Assembly: GCA_017461345.1 (NCBI GenBank) | Contig: JAFTYP010000021.1 | Location: 62,001-126,000, forward strand | Length of the DNA stretch: 64,000 nucleotides | DNA from: Bacteroidaceae bacterium | Lineage (GTDB): Bacteria > Bacteroidota > Bacteroidia > Bacteroidales > Bacteroidaceae | Direction of reading: 5' to 3' | Shown here: one piece after another, positions 1 to 7,871 of the stretch | Layout: every line of letters starts with the position of its first letter | Numbering within the stretch: position 1 is the stretch's first letter | Notes under the pieces: model-generated | The model's database searches: none | What the model was told of the DNA's origin: nothing | What the model saw: only the letters and a program-made list of their open reading frames with translations | Program-made: the position numbers and the translations under genes

Positions 1-1
1 C

Positions 2-1180
2 GCCCTGCTCGGTTCGTGGTCAGGGAAACTCAAGGTCGGCTCTTCCGCACTTACATTAGTATTCCATCTCGAGCAAGCCGACGGATATACCATAGTCCGG
101 ATGGACAGCCCGGACCAAAGCGCAAAAGGAATACCCGTGCTGAAAGAATATCTCAGCGACGACTCGTTGGCCGTAAAAGTAGAAGCCCTCGGCATTACAT
201 ATTGTGCCCGACTCAAAGAAGGCAAACTCGATGGCACATTTTCGCAAATGGGTTTCTCCGCACCACTCGAGTTGACAAGAGGCGTCTCTCAAGTGAAACG
301 TCCCCAAATGCCACAGCAACCATATCCCTATACAACAGAAGAAGTGACATTCCGAAACGAGAAAGATGGCGCAACACTTGCCGGAACACTCACCTGGCCT
401 GTGGGGCACGACCCAAACAGCCACAAGAAACCTACCGTTGTCCTCCTTGTTACAGGCAGCGGGCAACAGAATCGTGACGAAGAAATATTCGAGCATAAAC
501 CTTTTCTCGTTATTGCCGACTACCTGGCTCGGCAAGGTATTGCATCTCTTCGCTACGACGATCGTGCCACAGGGGCTTCCGTGGGCGGGAATGTTGTCAG
601 TGCAACAACCGAAGATTTCTCTCGCGATGCAGCAGCAGGCCTCAAGTTTCTGCGAGACATGAAAGCATTCTCGAAAGTTGGTTTAATTGGACATAGCGAA
701 GGAGGCACCATTGCTTTCATCCTTGGAGCAAAAGGTATGACAGACTTCATCGTGTCGATGGCAGGCCCGGGCGTCAAGGGTGATACGCTTTTAGTAGCGC
801 AACAAAACCATGCTGCCGAGTTGATGGGAATAACAACCAAAACGACAACAGAGCAACTTCGTAAGAACGAACAACTTTTGAAGATTCCTTGGTACCGATG
901 GTTTATTGATTATGATCCGTCTTCCGACATCAAATCTACTCGTTGCCCGGTCTTTGCCATTAACGGTGATCGTGATTGTCAGGTAATCTCCAAGCAGAAC
1001 CTCACGGCCATCGAGCAACTTCTTCCTCAGACAAAGAAGAATCGCGTCAAGGAATACCCAGGGCTCAATCATCTTTTCCAACACTGTTCTACAGGCAACA
1101 CGAACGAGTATCGCCAGATAGAAGAAACGATTTCCCCGGAAGTTTTAAGCGACATGGCCGAATGGATAAACGGGTTATAG
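2..1180 (+). CDS. Alpha/beta hydrolase (5' end outside window)
   Basis: The reading frame is open from base 2, so the true start lies left of the window; the first ATG at 101 is internal, because the residues before it (GSWSGKLKVG...) read as normal protein. The visible part is about 392 residues. An N-terminal beta-rich section is followed by an alpha/beta-hydrolase domain with the nucleophile elbow GHSEGG (Ser codon 695-697), a likely acid in AINGDRD, and a likely catalytic His in PGLNHLF (codon 1070-1072). This matches the Bacteroidota group of secreted or periplasmic serine hydrolases often annotated as dienelactone-hydrolase-like or S9-like. The substrate cannot be read from the sequence. 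It ends with TAG, 36 bp from the convergent gene on the right. Confidence 0.85.
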   Translation, partial: ALLGSWSGKLKVGSSALTLVFHLEQADGYTIVRMDSPDQSAKGIPVLKEYLSDDSLAVKVEALGITYCARLKEGKLDGTFSQMGFSAPLELTRGVSQVKRPQMPQQPYPYTTEEVTFRNEKDGATLAGTLTWPVGHDPNSHKKPTVVLLVTGSGQQNRDEEIFEHKPFLVIADYLARQGIASLRYDDRATGASVGGNVVSATTEDFSRDAAAGLKFLRDMKAFSKVGLIGHSEGGTIAFILGAKGMTDFIVSMAGPGVKGDTLLVAQQNHAAELMGITTKTTTEQLRKNEQLLKIPWYRWFIDYDPSSDIKSTRCPVFAINGDRDCQVISKQNLTAIEQLLPQTKKNRVKEYPGLNHLFQHCSTGNTNEYRQIEETISPEVLSDMAEWINGL

Positions 1181-1216
1181 AAACTCCTCTGCTTCTTATG
1201 CCCCACTTTGCTTACC

Positions 1217-1867
1217 TTACTCAATCGCTGGCTGTTGCAACTTTATATAGATATCGCTAAACATTCGGCGGTATGCCTCTACTTTTTTGTCAAAGGCTAA
1301 AGGGTATGCACGAGATGACGACGGCAGTCGCCACAGAGATATCTGCTCGCCATCAGCATTATGGAGGGCAGGAATAGGGACTGATGTATTGACTTTCGGC
1401 AAACTGTTGATGTGCAATGTCGCACAGATTGTTTCGGTTGCTTTCTCACCTGTAGTTACGATGGCCCTTAAATGTGGCAGTTGTGCAAGCAAAGCGGCAA
1501 TGTCTGTTGGTTCAACAACTTCGAGAAATTTGTCGGAAGCATTGTCCTTAAGACGACGGACGGCCTGTGCCGTATCGAAGAAGGCAAGGCCTTTCTCTGT
1601 GCAATGCCTCACTATTTCATCCAGTTTGAAGCGCTTCTCCCCCTCAAGGACAAAGTGATTGCGGTCGCCAAAGAACACCTGTCCTTCGATGCGCCAATGG
1701 TCGTTGATGAAATTAGGATAGAAGAAGTCCATGCACCAACGCTTTCGCTGAGGTGGGAAACTGCCGAGAAACAACACCTTCGCCTCTGGTGGCAGGAAGG
1801 GTTTCAACGGGTGATACTCTACCTCACTGGTACTTCTGGCTATATTTTCCTTGTTTAGATAAGACAT
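1217..1867 (-). CDS. Uracil-DNA glycosylase family protein
   Basis: A 216-residue protein of the uracil-DNA-glycosylase superfamily. Its first half contains VLFLGSFPP followed by WCMDFFYPNFINDHWRI, the pattern of the water-activating and base-pocket loop in Mug/UDG-like enzymes; the C-terminal LPSSSRAYP matches the DNA-intercalation loop region. The expected role is removal of uracil or mismatched bases in base-excision repair, in the cytoplasm. Two overlapping TAATTTTG boxes on the minus strand (1876-1883 and 1884-1891) lie just upstream of the ATG and could be its promoter. It is divergent from rubrerythrin. Exact substrate specificity within the superfamily is not resolved by eye. Confidence 0.75.
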   Translation of the reverse strand: MSYLNKENIARSTSEVEYHPLKPFLPPEAKVLFLGSFPPQRKRWCMDFFYPNFINDHWRIEGQVFFGDRNHFVLEGEKRFKLDEIVRHCTEKGLAFFDTAQAVRRLKDNASDKFLEVVEPTDIAALLAQLPHLRAIVTTGEKATETICATLHINSLPKVNTSVPIPALHNADGEQISLWRLPSSSRAYPLAFDKKVEAYRRMFSDIYIKLQQPAIE

Positions 1868-1926
1868 TTCTGTTACAAAATTACAAAATTATATGCGTAA
1901 CATAATAATATATGACTTTTTTTTCG

Positions 1927-1934
1927 TAACTTTG
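1927..1934 (+). promoter_or_regulatory. Bacteroidota -7 box (TAACTTTG) of rubrerythrin gene
   Basis: TAACTTTG matches TAnnTTTG. No clear TTTG is seen 19-21 bp upstream. The predicted start of transcription (about 1938-1940) excludes the upstream in-frame ATG at 1937 and supports the ATG at 1961. Confidence 0.65.
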
Positions 1935-1960
1935 TAGTGCTAATTTTTAAAAGAAAGACT

Positions 1961-2503
1961 ATGAAAGATTTGAAAGGAACCAAGACCGAGCAGAACCTCA
2001 AGGAGGCTTTTGCTGGTGAGAGCATGGCACGTAATAAGTACACATACTTTGCATCAAAGGCAAAAAAGGACGGTTATGTGCAGATTGCAGCACTCTTCGA
2101 AGAAACTGCTGCCAACGAAAAGGAACACGCAAAGTTGTGGTACAAGTATCTGAACGGCGGTCAGGTGAGCGACACACAAGCAAACCTTGCCGATGCTGCC
2201 AATGGCGAGAACTACGAATGGACAGACATGTATGCCCGAATGGCAAAGGAGGCTCGCGAAGAAGGCTTCGACGAAATTGCTACGAAGTTTGAGTTGGTAG
2301 CTGCCATCGAAAAGCATCACGAAGAACGCTACCGCAAGTTGTTGAACAATATTGAAGGCGACATCGTTTTCTCTCGCGACGGAGACGTTATCTGGCAATG
2401 CTCTAACTGCGGCCACCTCGTCATCGGCAAGAAGGCACCCGAACTTTGTCCCGTTTGCGTTCACCCCAAGAGTTACTTCCAGATTAAAGCCGAAAACTAC
2501 TAA
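1961..2503 (+). CDS. rbr: Rubrerythrin
   Basis: A 180-residue rubrerythrin, a cytoplasmic di-iron NADH-peroxidase that removes hydrogen peroxide in anaerobes. The N-terminal four-helix ferritin-like domain carries the iron-ligand motifs [19 protein letters not shown] and IEKHHEERY; the C-terminal rubredoxin domain has CSNC and CPVC separated by about a dozen residues. The start at MKDLKGTK was chosen over an ATG eight codons upstream because that one overlaps the promoter region. It has its own promoter and is single-gene, as expected for an oxidative-stress gene. The call rests on the complete set of metal ligands. Confidence 0.95.
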   Translation: MKDLKGTKTEQNLKEAFAGESMARNKYTYFASKAKKDGYVQIAALFEETAANEKEHAKLWYKYLNGGQVSDTQANLADAANGENYEWTDMYARMAKEAREEGFDEIATKFELVAAIEKHHEERYRKLLNNIEGDIVFSRDGDVIWQCSNCGHLVIGKKAPELCPVCVHPKSYFQIKAENY

Positions 2504-2571
2504 TCAACCACTCCCCGCAGACAGGCCTTCCGCATCACGGAAACAAACGTCACAGGCAAAGTCTGCAAAAT

Positions 2572-2637
2572 AGGTTAACCTTTCGGGGCAACTTAACAGT
2601 AGATGTTGGCCAATCAGGCAGTAGATGTTTGAACGCC
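2572..2637. repeat. 22-bp-period intergenic array A (3 units)
   Basis: Unit 1 (2572-2593) begins AGGTTAACC and contains CGGGGCAA. Units 2 and 3 (2594-2615, 2616-2637) have another core but share CAGTAGATGTT at exactly 22 bp spacing (2597 and 2619). It lies between convergent genes. It is the smallest member of the array family found across the window. Confidence 0.6.
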
Positions 2638-2700
2638 TAATGTGTGAGATTGCAGAAACAAACAAACGCAACTCATAATCAAACACATAGAACATCATTT

Positions 2701-2759
2701 ATAGGTCAAAGGAGACTACAATGTAAGACACATTACATGTAGATTATCCTTTGACCTAT
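2701..2759. repeat. Long hairpin with 13-bp perfect inverted repeat
   Basis: ATAGGTCAAAGGA (2701-2713) is perfectly inverted at 2747-2759. Inside is a second stem (2716-2726 with 2733-2742, one bulged A). It could be a rightward terminator for rbr (TTCTTTATT follows) or a small mobile remnant. No target-site duplication is obvious. Confidence 0.6.
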
Positions 2760-2868
2760 TTCTTTATTCTGCAAACGTCTGTCGTAAAGAAACTTTCTGC
2801 CTTCGGCGAAAGGCGGTGGCATCCTTTGGGCCTTTTTGTCATAAGAAGTTGCCAAGTACGACAAACAA

Positions 2869-2901
2869 AAAGGGCTGGAGGTACTATCCCACCAACCCTT
2901 T
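2869..2901 (-). terminator. Rho-independent terminator of dcp
   Basis: On the minus strand an AAAGGG/CCCTTT stem, extended by TGG/CCA after one mismatch, is followed by TTTTTGTTTGT. It lies about 40 bp downstream of the dcp stop codon. Confidence 0.7.
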
Positions 2902-2942
2902 AACAATAGGATTCCCGTCTTGAAGACGAAGGTATCATGCCC

Positions 2943-4943
2943 TTATTTCAATCCGCGGCGTTTAAGGAAAGCCGTATTGTCCGGCAAACGTCCGGCAAAC
3001 TGCTGGAACAACTTCATTGGTTCTTCGCTGCCACCCTTCTCAAGGAAAGTCTGTCTGAACCTGGTTGCCAGTTCCTTATTCCATACATTTCCGGTAGCCT
3101 CGAACATGGAGAACAAGTCCTTGTCCAACACTTCTGCCCAAAGATAGCCATAATAACCTGCGCTGTAGCCACTGGAGAAGATATGGTTGAAGTAGGTAGT
3201 ACGGTAGCGCGGACCAATCTCCGGAATGAGTCCCATCTCCTGACAAACCTTCTTCTCGAAGGCTTCAATGTCAATACCATCAACACTCTCCAACTCGTGC
3301 CACTTCATATCGAGGATTGAAGCCGCACAAAGTTCCGTCGTCATAAAGCCCTGATTGAACTTCAAGGAGTTGTTAATCTTCTCTACCAACTCGGCAGGAA
3401 TCACCTCACCCTTGTCATTGATGGCATATTGAGCCAACAATTCGGGTTGGAAAGCCCAGTTCTCGTTGAACTGAGAAAAGGTCTCCACAAAGTCGCGCAC
3501 CACGCTTGTGCCACTGACAGAAGCATAATGGCACTGCGACAGCAAGCCATGCAACGCATGACCAAACTCGTGAAAGACAGTACCAACCTCATCTATGGTA
3601 AGATATTCTGCAAGGTTGCCCACATTCACGATAATGGGACGAACCATATTCCCTTCAGCATCCACATACTGGTCGCGAACATTGTTCATCCAGGCACCGC
3701 CGCGTTTGCTTGCACGAGGCAGATAGTCTGTGGTAAAGATGCCAAGCAGACTGCCATCGGCATCAGTAATCTTATAAGTAGTTACAACTTCCGAGTTGTA
3801 CGAAGGCACATCCTTCAACTCCTCCACATTCAAGCCATAAAGAGTGTTTGCTGCAATAAAGATGCCCTTCAATACATTCTCAAGTTTGAAGTATGGTTTC
3901 GTCAGTTCCTCGTTCAGGTCATACTTCTGCTTACGCACCTTCTCTGCATAATACCACCAGTCCCAAGGCTCTATCTTGCTGCCAACAGGAAGTTTGCCAG
4001 CCGCAATGTCCTCGTCCATCAGTTTCTGCATATCATATACCTCTCCTTTTGCCTTAGCAACTGCAGCCTCCATGATGTCTGCAAGGAATGCATCCACAGT
4101 TTCTGCATCATGAGCCATCTTGGGTTCGAGGATGTAGGCTGCAGGAGTCTTGTAACCCATAATCTGTGCCTTCTCAATACGAAGACGCATAATGTCGAGA
4201 ACGAGTTGACGGTTGTCGAATTCGTTACCGTTGTTACCACGTTTAGTGTAGGCCAGAAGCATTTCCTGACGCAGAGAACGGTCTTCTGTTGTAGTCATAG
4301 CATTGGGATAGTCAGAGACACTGATGCCGAACCTTTCCTTGAAGGCATTACTCTCCGAAAGGATGTTGTTGCCTAACTTCTGCGACTTGGAAGCCATTTC
4401 GGTATTAATCTCGCGCAGACGAGCCTGTTTCTCTTCTGGCAGACCAATACCATTACGCTCGAAAGCCTCAAAGCGTTTCTTCAACACCATCTGCTGCTCT
4501 CGATTAAGATGGCTTTGGTCGGCATGGTAAAGTTTAGCAATACGCTCATATAAACCTTTGTTGAATGAAATGTTGTCCCCGTGCTCGGTAAGCATCGGCA
4601 AAGCCTTTTCCATAACCGAATCGAGTTCGTCTGTACGATCCGTCTCGGAAACATTAAACAACACTCCAGACACCTTGCTCAAAATTTCACCAGACAGTTC
4701 CAATGGAAGAACCGTATTCTCGAATGTGGGACTTTCCGGATTGTTTACGATAAGGTCAATCTCCTTGTTCTGTTGCTCAATTCCTGCCTCGATGGTAGGA
4801 ATGTAATCCTCCACCTGAATATCTGCAAAGGGAGGAATGCCGTAAGGCGTGTCCCACTCTGTTAAGAATGGATTCTGGCGACCGCCATCACTACATGCCA
4901 TGAGTGACAATACTGCTGTCATACCTAAAATAATCTTTTTCAT
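2943..4943 (-). CDS. dcp: M3 family peptidyl-dipeptidase, lipoprotein
   Basis: A 666-residue zinc metallopeptidase of family M3, resembling Dcp, which removes dipeptides from the C-terminus of peptides. The zinc site is complete: HEFGH at residues 458-462 and the third ligand Glu487 in DFVETFSQ. The C-terminal part has HIFSSGYSAGYYGYLWAE, the conserved substrate-binding tyrosine region of the family. Unlike E. coli Dcp it starts with a lipoprotein signal (cleavage before Cys17 in SLMACSDGG), so it should sit in the cell envelope. It is the last gene of the leftward block, 86 bp after yigZ, with a leader of 7-bp repeats (4943-4970) and its own terminator. Confidence 0.92.
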   Translation of the reverse strand: MKKIILGMTAVLSLMACSDGGRQNPFLTEWDTPYGIPPFADIQVEDYIPTIEAGIEQQNKEIDLIVNNPESPTFENTVLPLELSGEILSKVSGVLFNVSETDRTDELDSVMEKALPMLTEHGDNISFNKGLYERIAKLYHADQSHLNREQQMVLKKRFEAFERNGIGLPEEKQARLREINTEMASKSQKLGNNILSESNAFKERFGISVSDYPNAMTTTEDRSLRQEMLLAYTKRGNNGNEFDNRQLVLDIMRLRIEKAQIMGYKTPAAYILEPKMAHDAETVDAFLADIMEAAVAKAKGEVYDMQKLMDEDIAAGKLPVGSKIEPWDWWYYAEKVRKQKYDLNEELTKPYFKLENVLKGIFIAANTLYGLNVEELKDVPSYNSEVVTTYKITDADGSLLGIFTTDYLPRASKRGGAWMNNVRDQYVDAEGNMVRPIIVNVGNLAEYLTIDEVGTVFHEFGHALHGLLSQCHYASVSGTSVVRDFVETFSQFNENWAFQPELLAQYAINDKGEVIPAELVEKINNSLKFNQGFMTTELCAASILDMKWHELESVDGIDIEAFEKKVCQEMGLIPEIGPRYRTTYFNHIFSSGYSAGYYGYLWAEVLDKDLFSMFEATGNVWNKELATRFRQTFLEKGGSEEPMKLFQQFAGRLPDNTAFLKRRGLK

Positions 4944-4970
4944 AGTTTATAGTTGTTAAATGTTCAATGT
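4943..4970 (-). repeat. Heptad leader repeat before dcp start
   Basis: Four contiguous A/T-rich 7-mers (minus strand: ACATTGA, ACATTTA, ACAACTA, TAAACTA), the last overlapping the A of the ATG. Similar runs precede several other genes in this window. Confidence 0.5.
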
Positions 4971-5029
4971 CTTAGAAAAGAGCGTCATTGCTTCTACTGA
5001 ATGAGGACTGATGGGACGTGCAAATGACA

Positions 5030-5617
5030 TCAATAAGGCTCTATTGCTTTCTTAATGCGTGTCTTCAGTTCGTCGAGCAAACCTTTGCGTATGCTGACAG
5101 ACATGCGGCAATCCATATCGTATGACTGCTCCAGAATACGCGCATTCATATCTCTGACGACTTTCATTACTGCTGTCATCAAGGGGTATTCGAATGAGAA
5201 GTCGTACGTCGCCTCAACTTGTCGTTCCTCTATCGTTGCTGCGGCGATGGCTTCGGCTGCTGCCGTACGATAAGCCACGATGAGTCCGCTTGTGCCAAGT
5301 TTGACGCCACCGAAGTAACGGACCACAAGGATAATGATGTTGGTCAACTCGTTCGAGTTTATTTGCCCAAGAATGGGTTTGCCTGCCGTGCCACTCGGTT
5401 CGCCATTGTCGTTTGAGCGAAATGTCTCTCTTTCTGCTCCAATCATGTAAGCCCAGCAGACATGACGTGCATCGTAGTACTTCTTCTGGTACTGCTCTAC
5501 AAGTGCCATCGCCTCCTCGACAGTGCTGACAGGATGCGCAAAAGCGAGGAACTTACTCCTGAGTTCAGTGTAAGTACCCTCGCTTTTATCCTTTATGGTT
5601 TTGTATATATCAATCAT
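5030..5617 (-). CDS. yigZ: YigZ/IMPACT family protein (UPF0029)
   Basis: A 195-residue protein of the YigZ/IMPACT family. The signature NDNGEPSGTAGKPIL and VVRYFGGVKLGTSGL are intact in the N-terminal domain; a shorter C-terminal ferredoxin-like domain follows. In eukaryotes IMPACT modulates the Gcn2 amino-acid-starvation response; the bacterial role is not settled. The start overlaps the end of the DUF1015 gene by 8 bp, so the two are translationally coupled in the serC-serA block. Length is normal for the family. Confidence 0.85.
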   Translation of the reverse strand: MIDIYKTIKDKSEGTYTELRSKFLAFAHPVSTVEEAMALVEQYQKKYYDARHVCWAYMIGAERETFRSNDNGEPSGTAGKPILGQINSNELTNIIILVVRYFGGVKLGTSGLIVAYRTAAAEAIAAATIEERQVEATYDFSFEYPLMTAVMKVVRDMNARILEQSYDMDCRMSVSIRKGLLDELKTRIKKAIEPY

Positions 5618-6893
5618 CCAATTTATGAATCACAAGGCCCGAACGGAGTTTCGGCTCGAACCATGTTGCTTTAGGAGGCATGATGTTGCCACTGTCGGCA
5701 ATGTTCATGATTTGCGTCATGCTGACAGGATAAAGCGCCAAGGCCATCTTCATCTCGCCATTATCCACACGACGCTTCAACTCACCCAAGCCACGCAGTC
5801 CGCCTACGAAGTCGATGCGCTTGTCACTACGCAAGTCTTTGATGTCGAGCAACTCGTCTAAGATGAGTTTACTGCTGATGCTTACGTCGAGGCTGCCAAT
5901 GGGATCGTTCTCGTCGCTAAGACCTTCCTTGAGTTTAAGGCTATACCATACGCCTCCAAGATAGAGACTGAATTCATGCAACTCAGCAGGACGATAAGGC
6001 TCTACACCTTTCTTCGTAACTTCAAAGTTCTTGGAAAGAGCATCAAGGAACTGCTCGTCGGTCATGCCGTTGAGGTCCTTAACGACACGATTATAGTCTA
6101 AAATCGTGAGTTGGCTTGCGGGGAAACAAACCGCCATAAAGAAGTTGTATTCCTCGTCGCCACGATGATTGGGGTTCTGCTTTGCCTTTTCTGCTCCAAC
6201 AAGTGCGGCTGCTGCGCTACGATGATGTCCGTCTGCTATATATAAATAAGGTATAGTGGCAAAAGTCTCGGTGATTGTGCAGATGTCTTCTGGCTCCTTG
6301 ACCAGCCACAACTGATGACGGAATCCATCGACGGGAGCAATGAAATCATATTCCGGAACCGTTGATGTTATTCGGGCAACAAGTGCATCGAGCACGGCAT
6401 TATCGGGATAAGCGAAGAAGACAGGCTCGAGGTTGGCGTTGTTCACACGAACATGCTTCATGCGGTCCTCTTCTTTATCACGACGTGTCAGTTCATGCTT
6501 CTTGATAATGCCGTTCATGTAGTCCTCTACTGCAGCAGCCACAACAAGGCCATATTGCGTCTTGCCGGAAGCCCCCCGCAGCCCCCCAAGGGGTGATTCT
6601 CCTATTGTCTGCGCATAGATGTAATACATCTCCTCTGCATCCTGCTTGAGCCAGCCCTTCTCCTGGAACATCTTGAAGTTCTCGACGGCTTTCTCATAGA
6701 CACGAGGATCATATTCGCTTGTGCCGACAGGGAAGTCAATCTCGGGCTTGATGATGTGATAGAGCGACTTCTCATTGTCGCCAGCCTCAGAACGAGCCTC
6801 CTCAGAGTCAAGGACATCATAAGGACGGCTCTCTACCTGCTCGACAAGATCCTTCGGTGGACGAATGCCACGAAATGGTTTTACAACAGCCAT
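5610..6893 (-). CDS. DUF1015 family protein with ADGHHR motif
   Basis: A 427-residue DUF1015 protein of unknown proven function. The start MAVVKPFRGIRP and the block YLYIADGHHRSAAA (D221-G-H-H-R225) are family hallmarks. DGHHR resembles the nucleotide-binding signature of the ParB/sulfiredoxin fold, which includes free-serine kinases such as archaeal SerK. The gene starts 1 bp after serA, so it very likely belongs to serine synthesis, possibly a step acting on phosphoserine or serine (inference). Compared with the usual IYxQT-NGKTQYGL sequence it carries about 12 extra residues (GESPLGGLRGAS, bases 6567-6602) encoded by a GC-rich repeat. That insertion may be a surface loop. Confidence 0.85.
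   Translation of the reverse strand: MAVVKPFRGIRPPKDLVEQVESRPYDVLDSEEARSEAGDNEKSLYHIIKPEIDFPVGTSEYDPRVYEKAVENFKMFQEKGWLKQDAEEMYYIYAQTIGESPLGGLRGASGKTQYGLVVAAAVEDYMNGIIKKHELTRRDKEEDRMKHVRVNNANLEPVFFAYPDNAVLDALVARITSTVPEYDFIAPVDGFRHQLWLVKEPEDICTITETFATIPYLYIADGHHRSAAAALVGAEKAKQNPNHRGDEEYNFFMAVCFPASQLTILDYNRVVKDLNGMTDEQFLDALSKNFEVTKKGVEPYRPAELHEFSLYLGGVWYSLKLKEGLSDENDPIGSLDVSISSKLILDELLDIKDLRSDKRIDFVGGLRGLGELKRRVDNGEMKMALALYPVSMTQIMNIADSGNIMPPKATWFEPKLRSGLVIHKLDD
6567..6602 (-). repeat. GC-rich element inserted in frame in DUF1015 gene
   Basis: The 36 bases encode GESPLGGLRGAS and are built from G and C runs (on the minus strand CACCCCTTGGGGGG, then CTGCGGGGGGC), quite unlike the surrounding gene. 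A similar G/C-run sequence lies at 7839-7871. It looks like a short dispersed element that happened to insert without breaking the frame. Confidence 0.55.
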
Positions 6894-6894
6894 A

Positions 6895-7812
6895 TTAGTT
6901 GACTTTGAATTTAGTTATTCCATCGCGAAGGAAGCCCACAATCTGGTTTGCTGCCGCAATGCCGGCATTGACGTTTGCTTCTGCTGTCTGTGCGCCCATC
7001 TTCTTCGGCGTGGCGAAGTAACGACCGGCAAACTTCTCTGCGAACTCTGCATCTGCATCGGGCTTGATGTCTGTAAGGTACTTCAGGTCTTTACGTTCTT
7101 CCATAAGTTTGATGAGACCTTCTTCGTCGATGACTTCCTTACGAGCAGTGTTCACGAGGATGCCGCCATTCTTCATCTTGCCTACGAGGTCGTAGTTGAT
7201 GCTCTGCTTTGTTTCGGGGGTTGCAGGAATGTGGAGCGACACGATGTCGCAAGTTTCAAACAACTCGTCTTGGCTCTTTGCTGCAGTCACGCCTGCAGCC
7301 TCGATGGCCTCTGCAGGACAGAAAGCATCGTAAGCAGCAATCTCCATGCCAAAGCCTTTTGCAATGCGGGCTACATTACGACCGACGTTGCCAAAGGCCA
7401 AGATGCCAAGTTTCTTGCCCATCAGTTCTGTGCCGCTTGTGCCGTTGAACATGTTGCGGACGCCAAAGACGAGCATGCCGAACACCAGTTCTGCCACGCT
7501 GTTGGCATTCTGTCCGGGTGTATTCATGGCAACCACGTTGTGTGCTGTGGCTGCAACAAGGTCGATGTTGTCGTAACCTGCACCGGCACGTACAACAATC
7601 TTCAGTTGCTTGGCTGCATCCAGGACTTCTGCATCCACTTTATCCGAGCGGATAATCATGGCATCGACATCCTTTACGGCATCGAGCAACTGGCTCTTTT
7701 CTGTGTATTTCTCGAGGAGGATAAGTTCATATCCGGCAGCATCTGTCACTGCCTTAATGCCATCTACAGCAACCTTGCTGAATGGCTTTTCTGTTGCTAC
7801 AAGTATTTTCAT
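6895..7812 (-). CDS. serA: D-3-phosphoglycerate dehydrogenase (short form)
   Basis: A 305-residue D-isomer-specific 2-hydroxyacid dehydrogenase. Its place between serC and DUF1015 supports the first step of serine synthesis, oxidation of 3-phosphoglycerate to phosphohydroxypyruvate with NAD. It has the VRAGAGYDNID block, the Rossmann turn AFGNVGR (the first Gly of GxGxxG is Ala) and the substrate Arg in VNTARKEVID. There is no C-terminal ACT domain, so allosteric feedback by serine as in E. coli SerA is not expected. The usual catalytic TPHxGA is replaced by TPKKMGAQT (residues 268-276), leaving no histidine there. This may be a lineage-specific form. A 59-bp spacer separates it from serC. 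Confidence 0.85.
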   Translation of the reverse strand: MKILVATEKPFSKVAVDGIKAVTDAAGYELILLEKYTEKSQLLDAVKDVDAMIIRSDKVDAEVLDAAKQLKIVVRAGAGYDNIDLVAATAHNVVAMNTPGQNANSVAELVFGMLVFGVRNMFNGTSGTELMGKKLGILAFGNVGRNVARIAKGFGMEIAAYDAFCPAEAIEAAGVTAAKSQDELFETCDIVSLHIPATPETKQSINYDLVGKMKNGGILVNTARKEVIDEEGLIKLMEERKDLKYLTDIKPDADAEFAEKFAGRYFATPKKMGAQTAEANVNAGIAAANQIVGFLRDGITKFKVN

Positions 7813-7838
7813 TTCCTAATTATGAATTAAGAGTTGGC

Positions 7839-7871
7839 TCTCCCCTATAGGGGGAGCGGGGAGGGGGCTAC
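7839..7871. repeat. GC-rich element in serC-serA spacer
   Basis: A near-palindrome CCCCTATAGGGG followed by G-rich sequence (GGAGCGGGGAGGGGGCT) fills the spacer up to the serC stop codon. It resembles, on the opposite strand, the in-frame insertion at 6567-6602. As RNA it could fold into a strong hairpin between serC and serA. Confidence 0.5.

Larger units (their letters stand above)
2504..2942. other. Convergent gap between rbr and dcp
   Basis: No gene is seen. The gap holds a short 22-bp-period array (2572-2637), a long hairpin (2701-2759) and a terminator for the leftward gene (2869-2901). Confidence 0.7.

Noticed and set aside
3429..4376. 315-codon ORF on the plus strand
   Set aside because: Antisense to dcp, which has a full M3 peptidase signature; the antisense product is unstructured in appearance.
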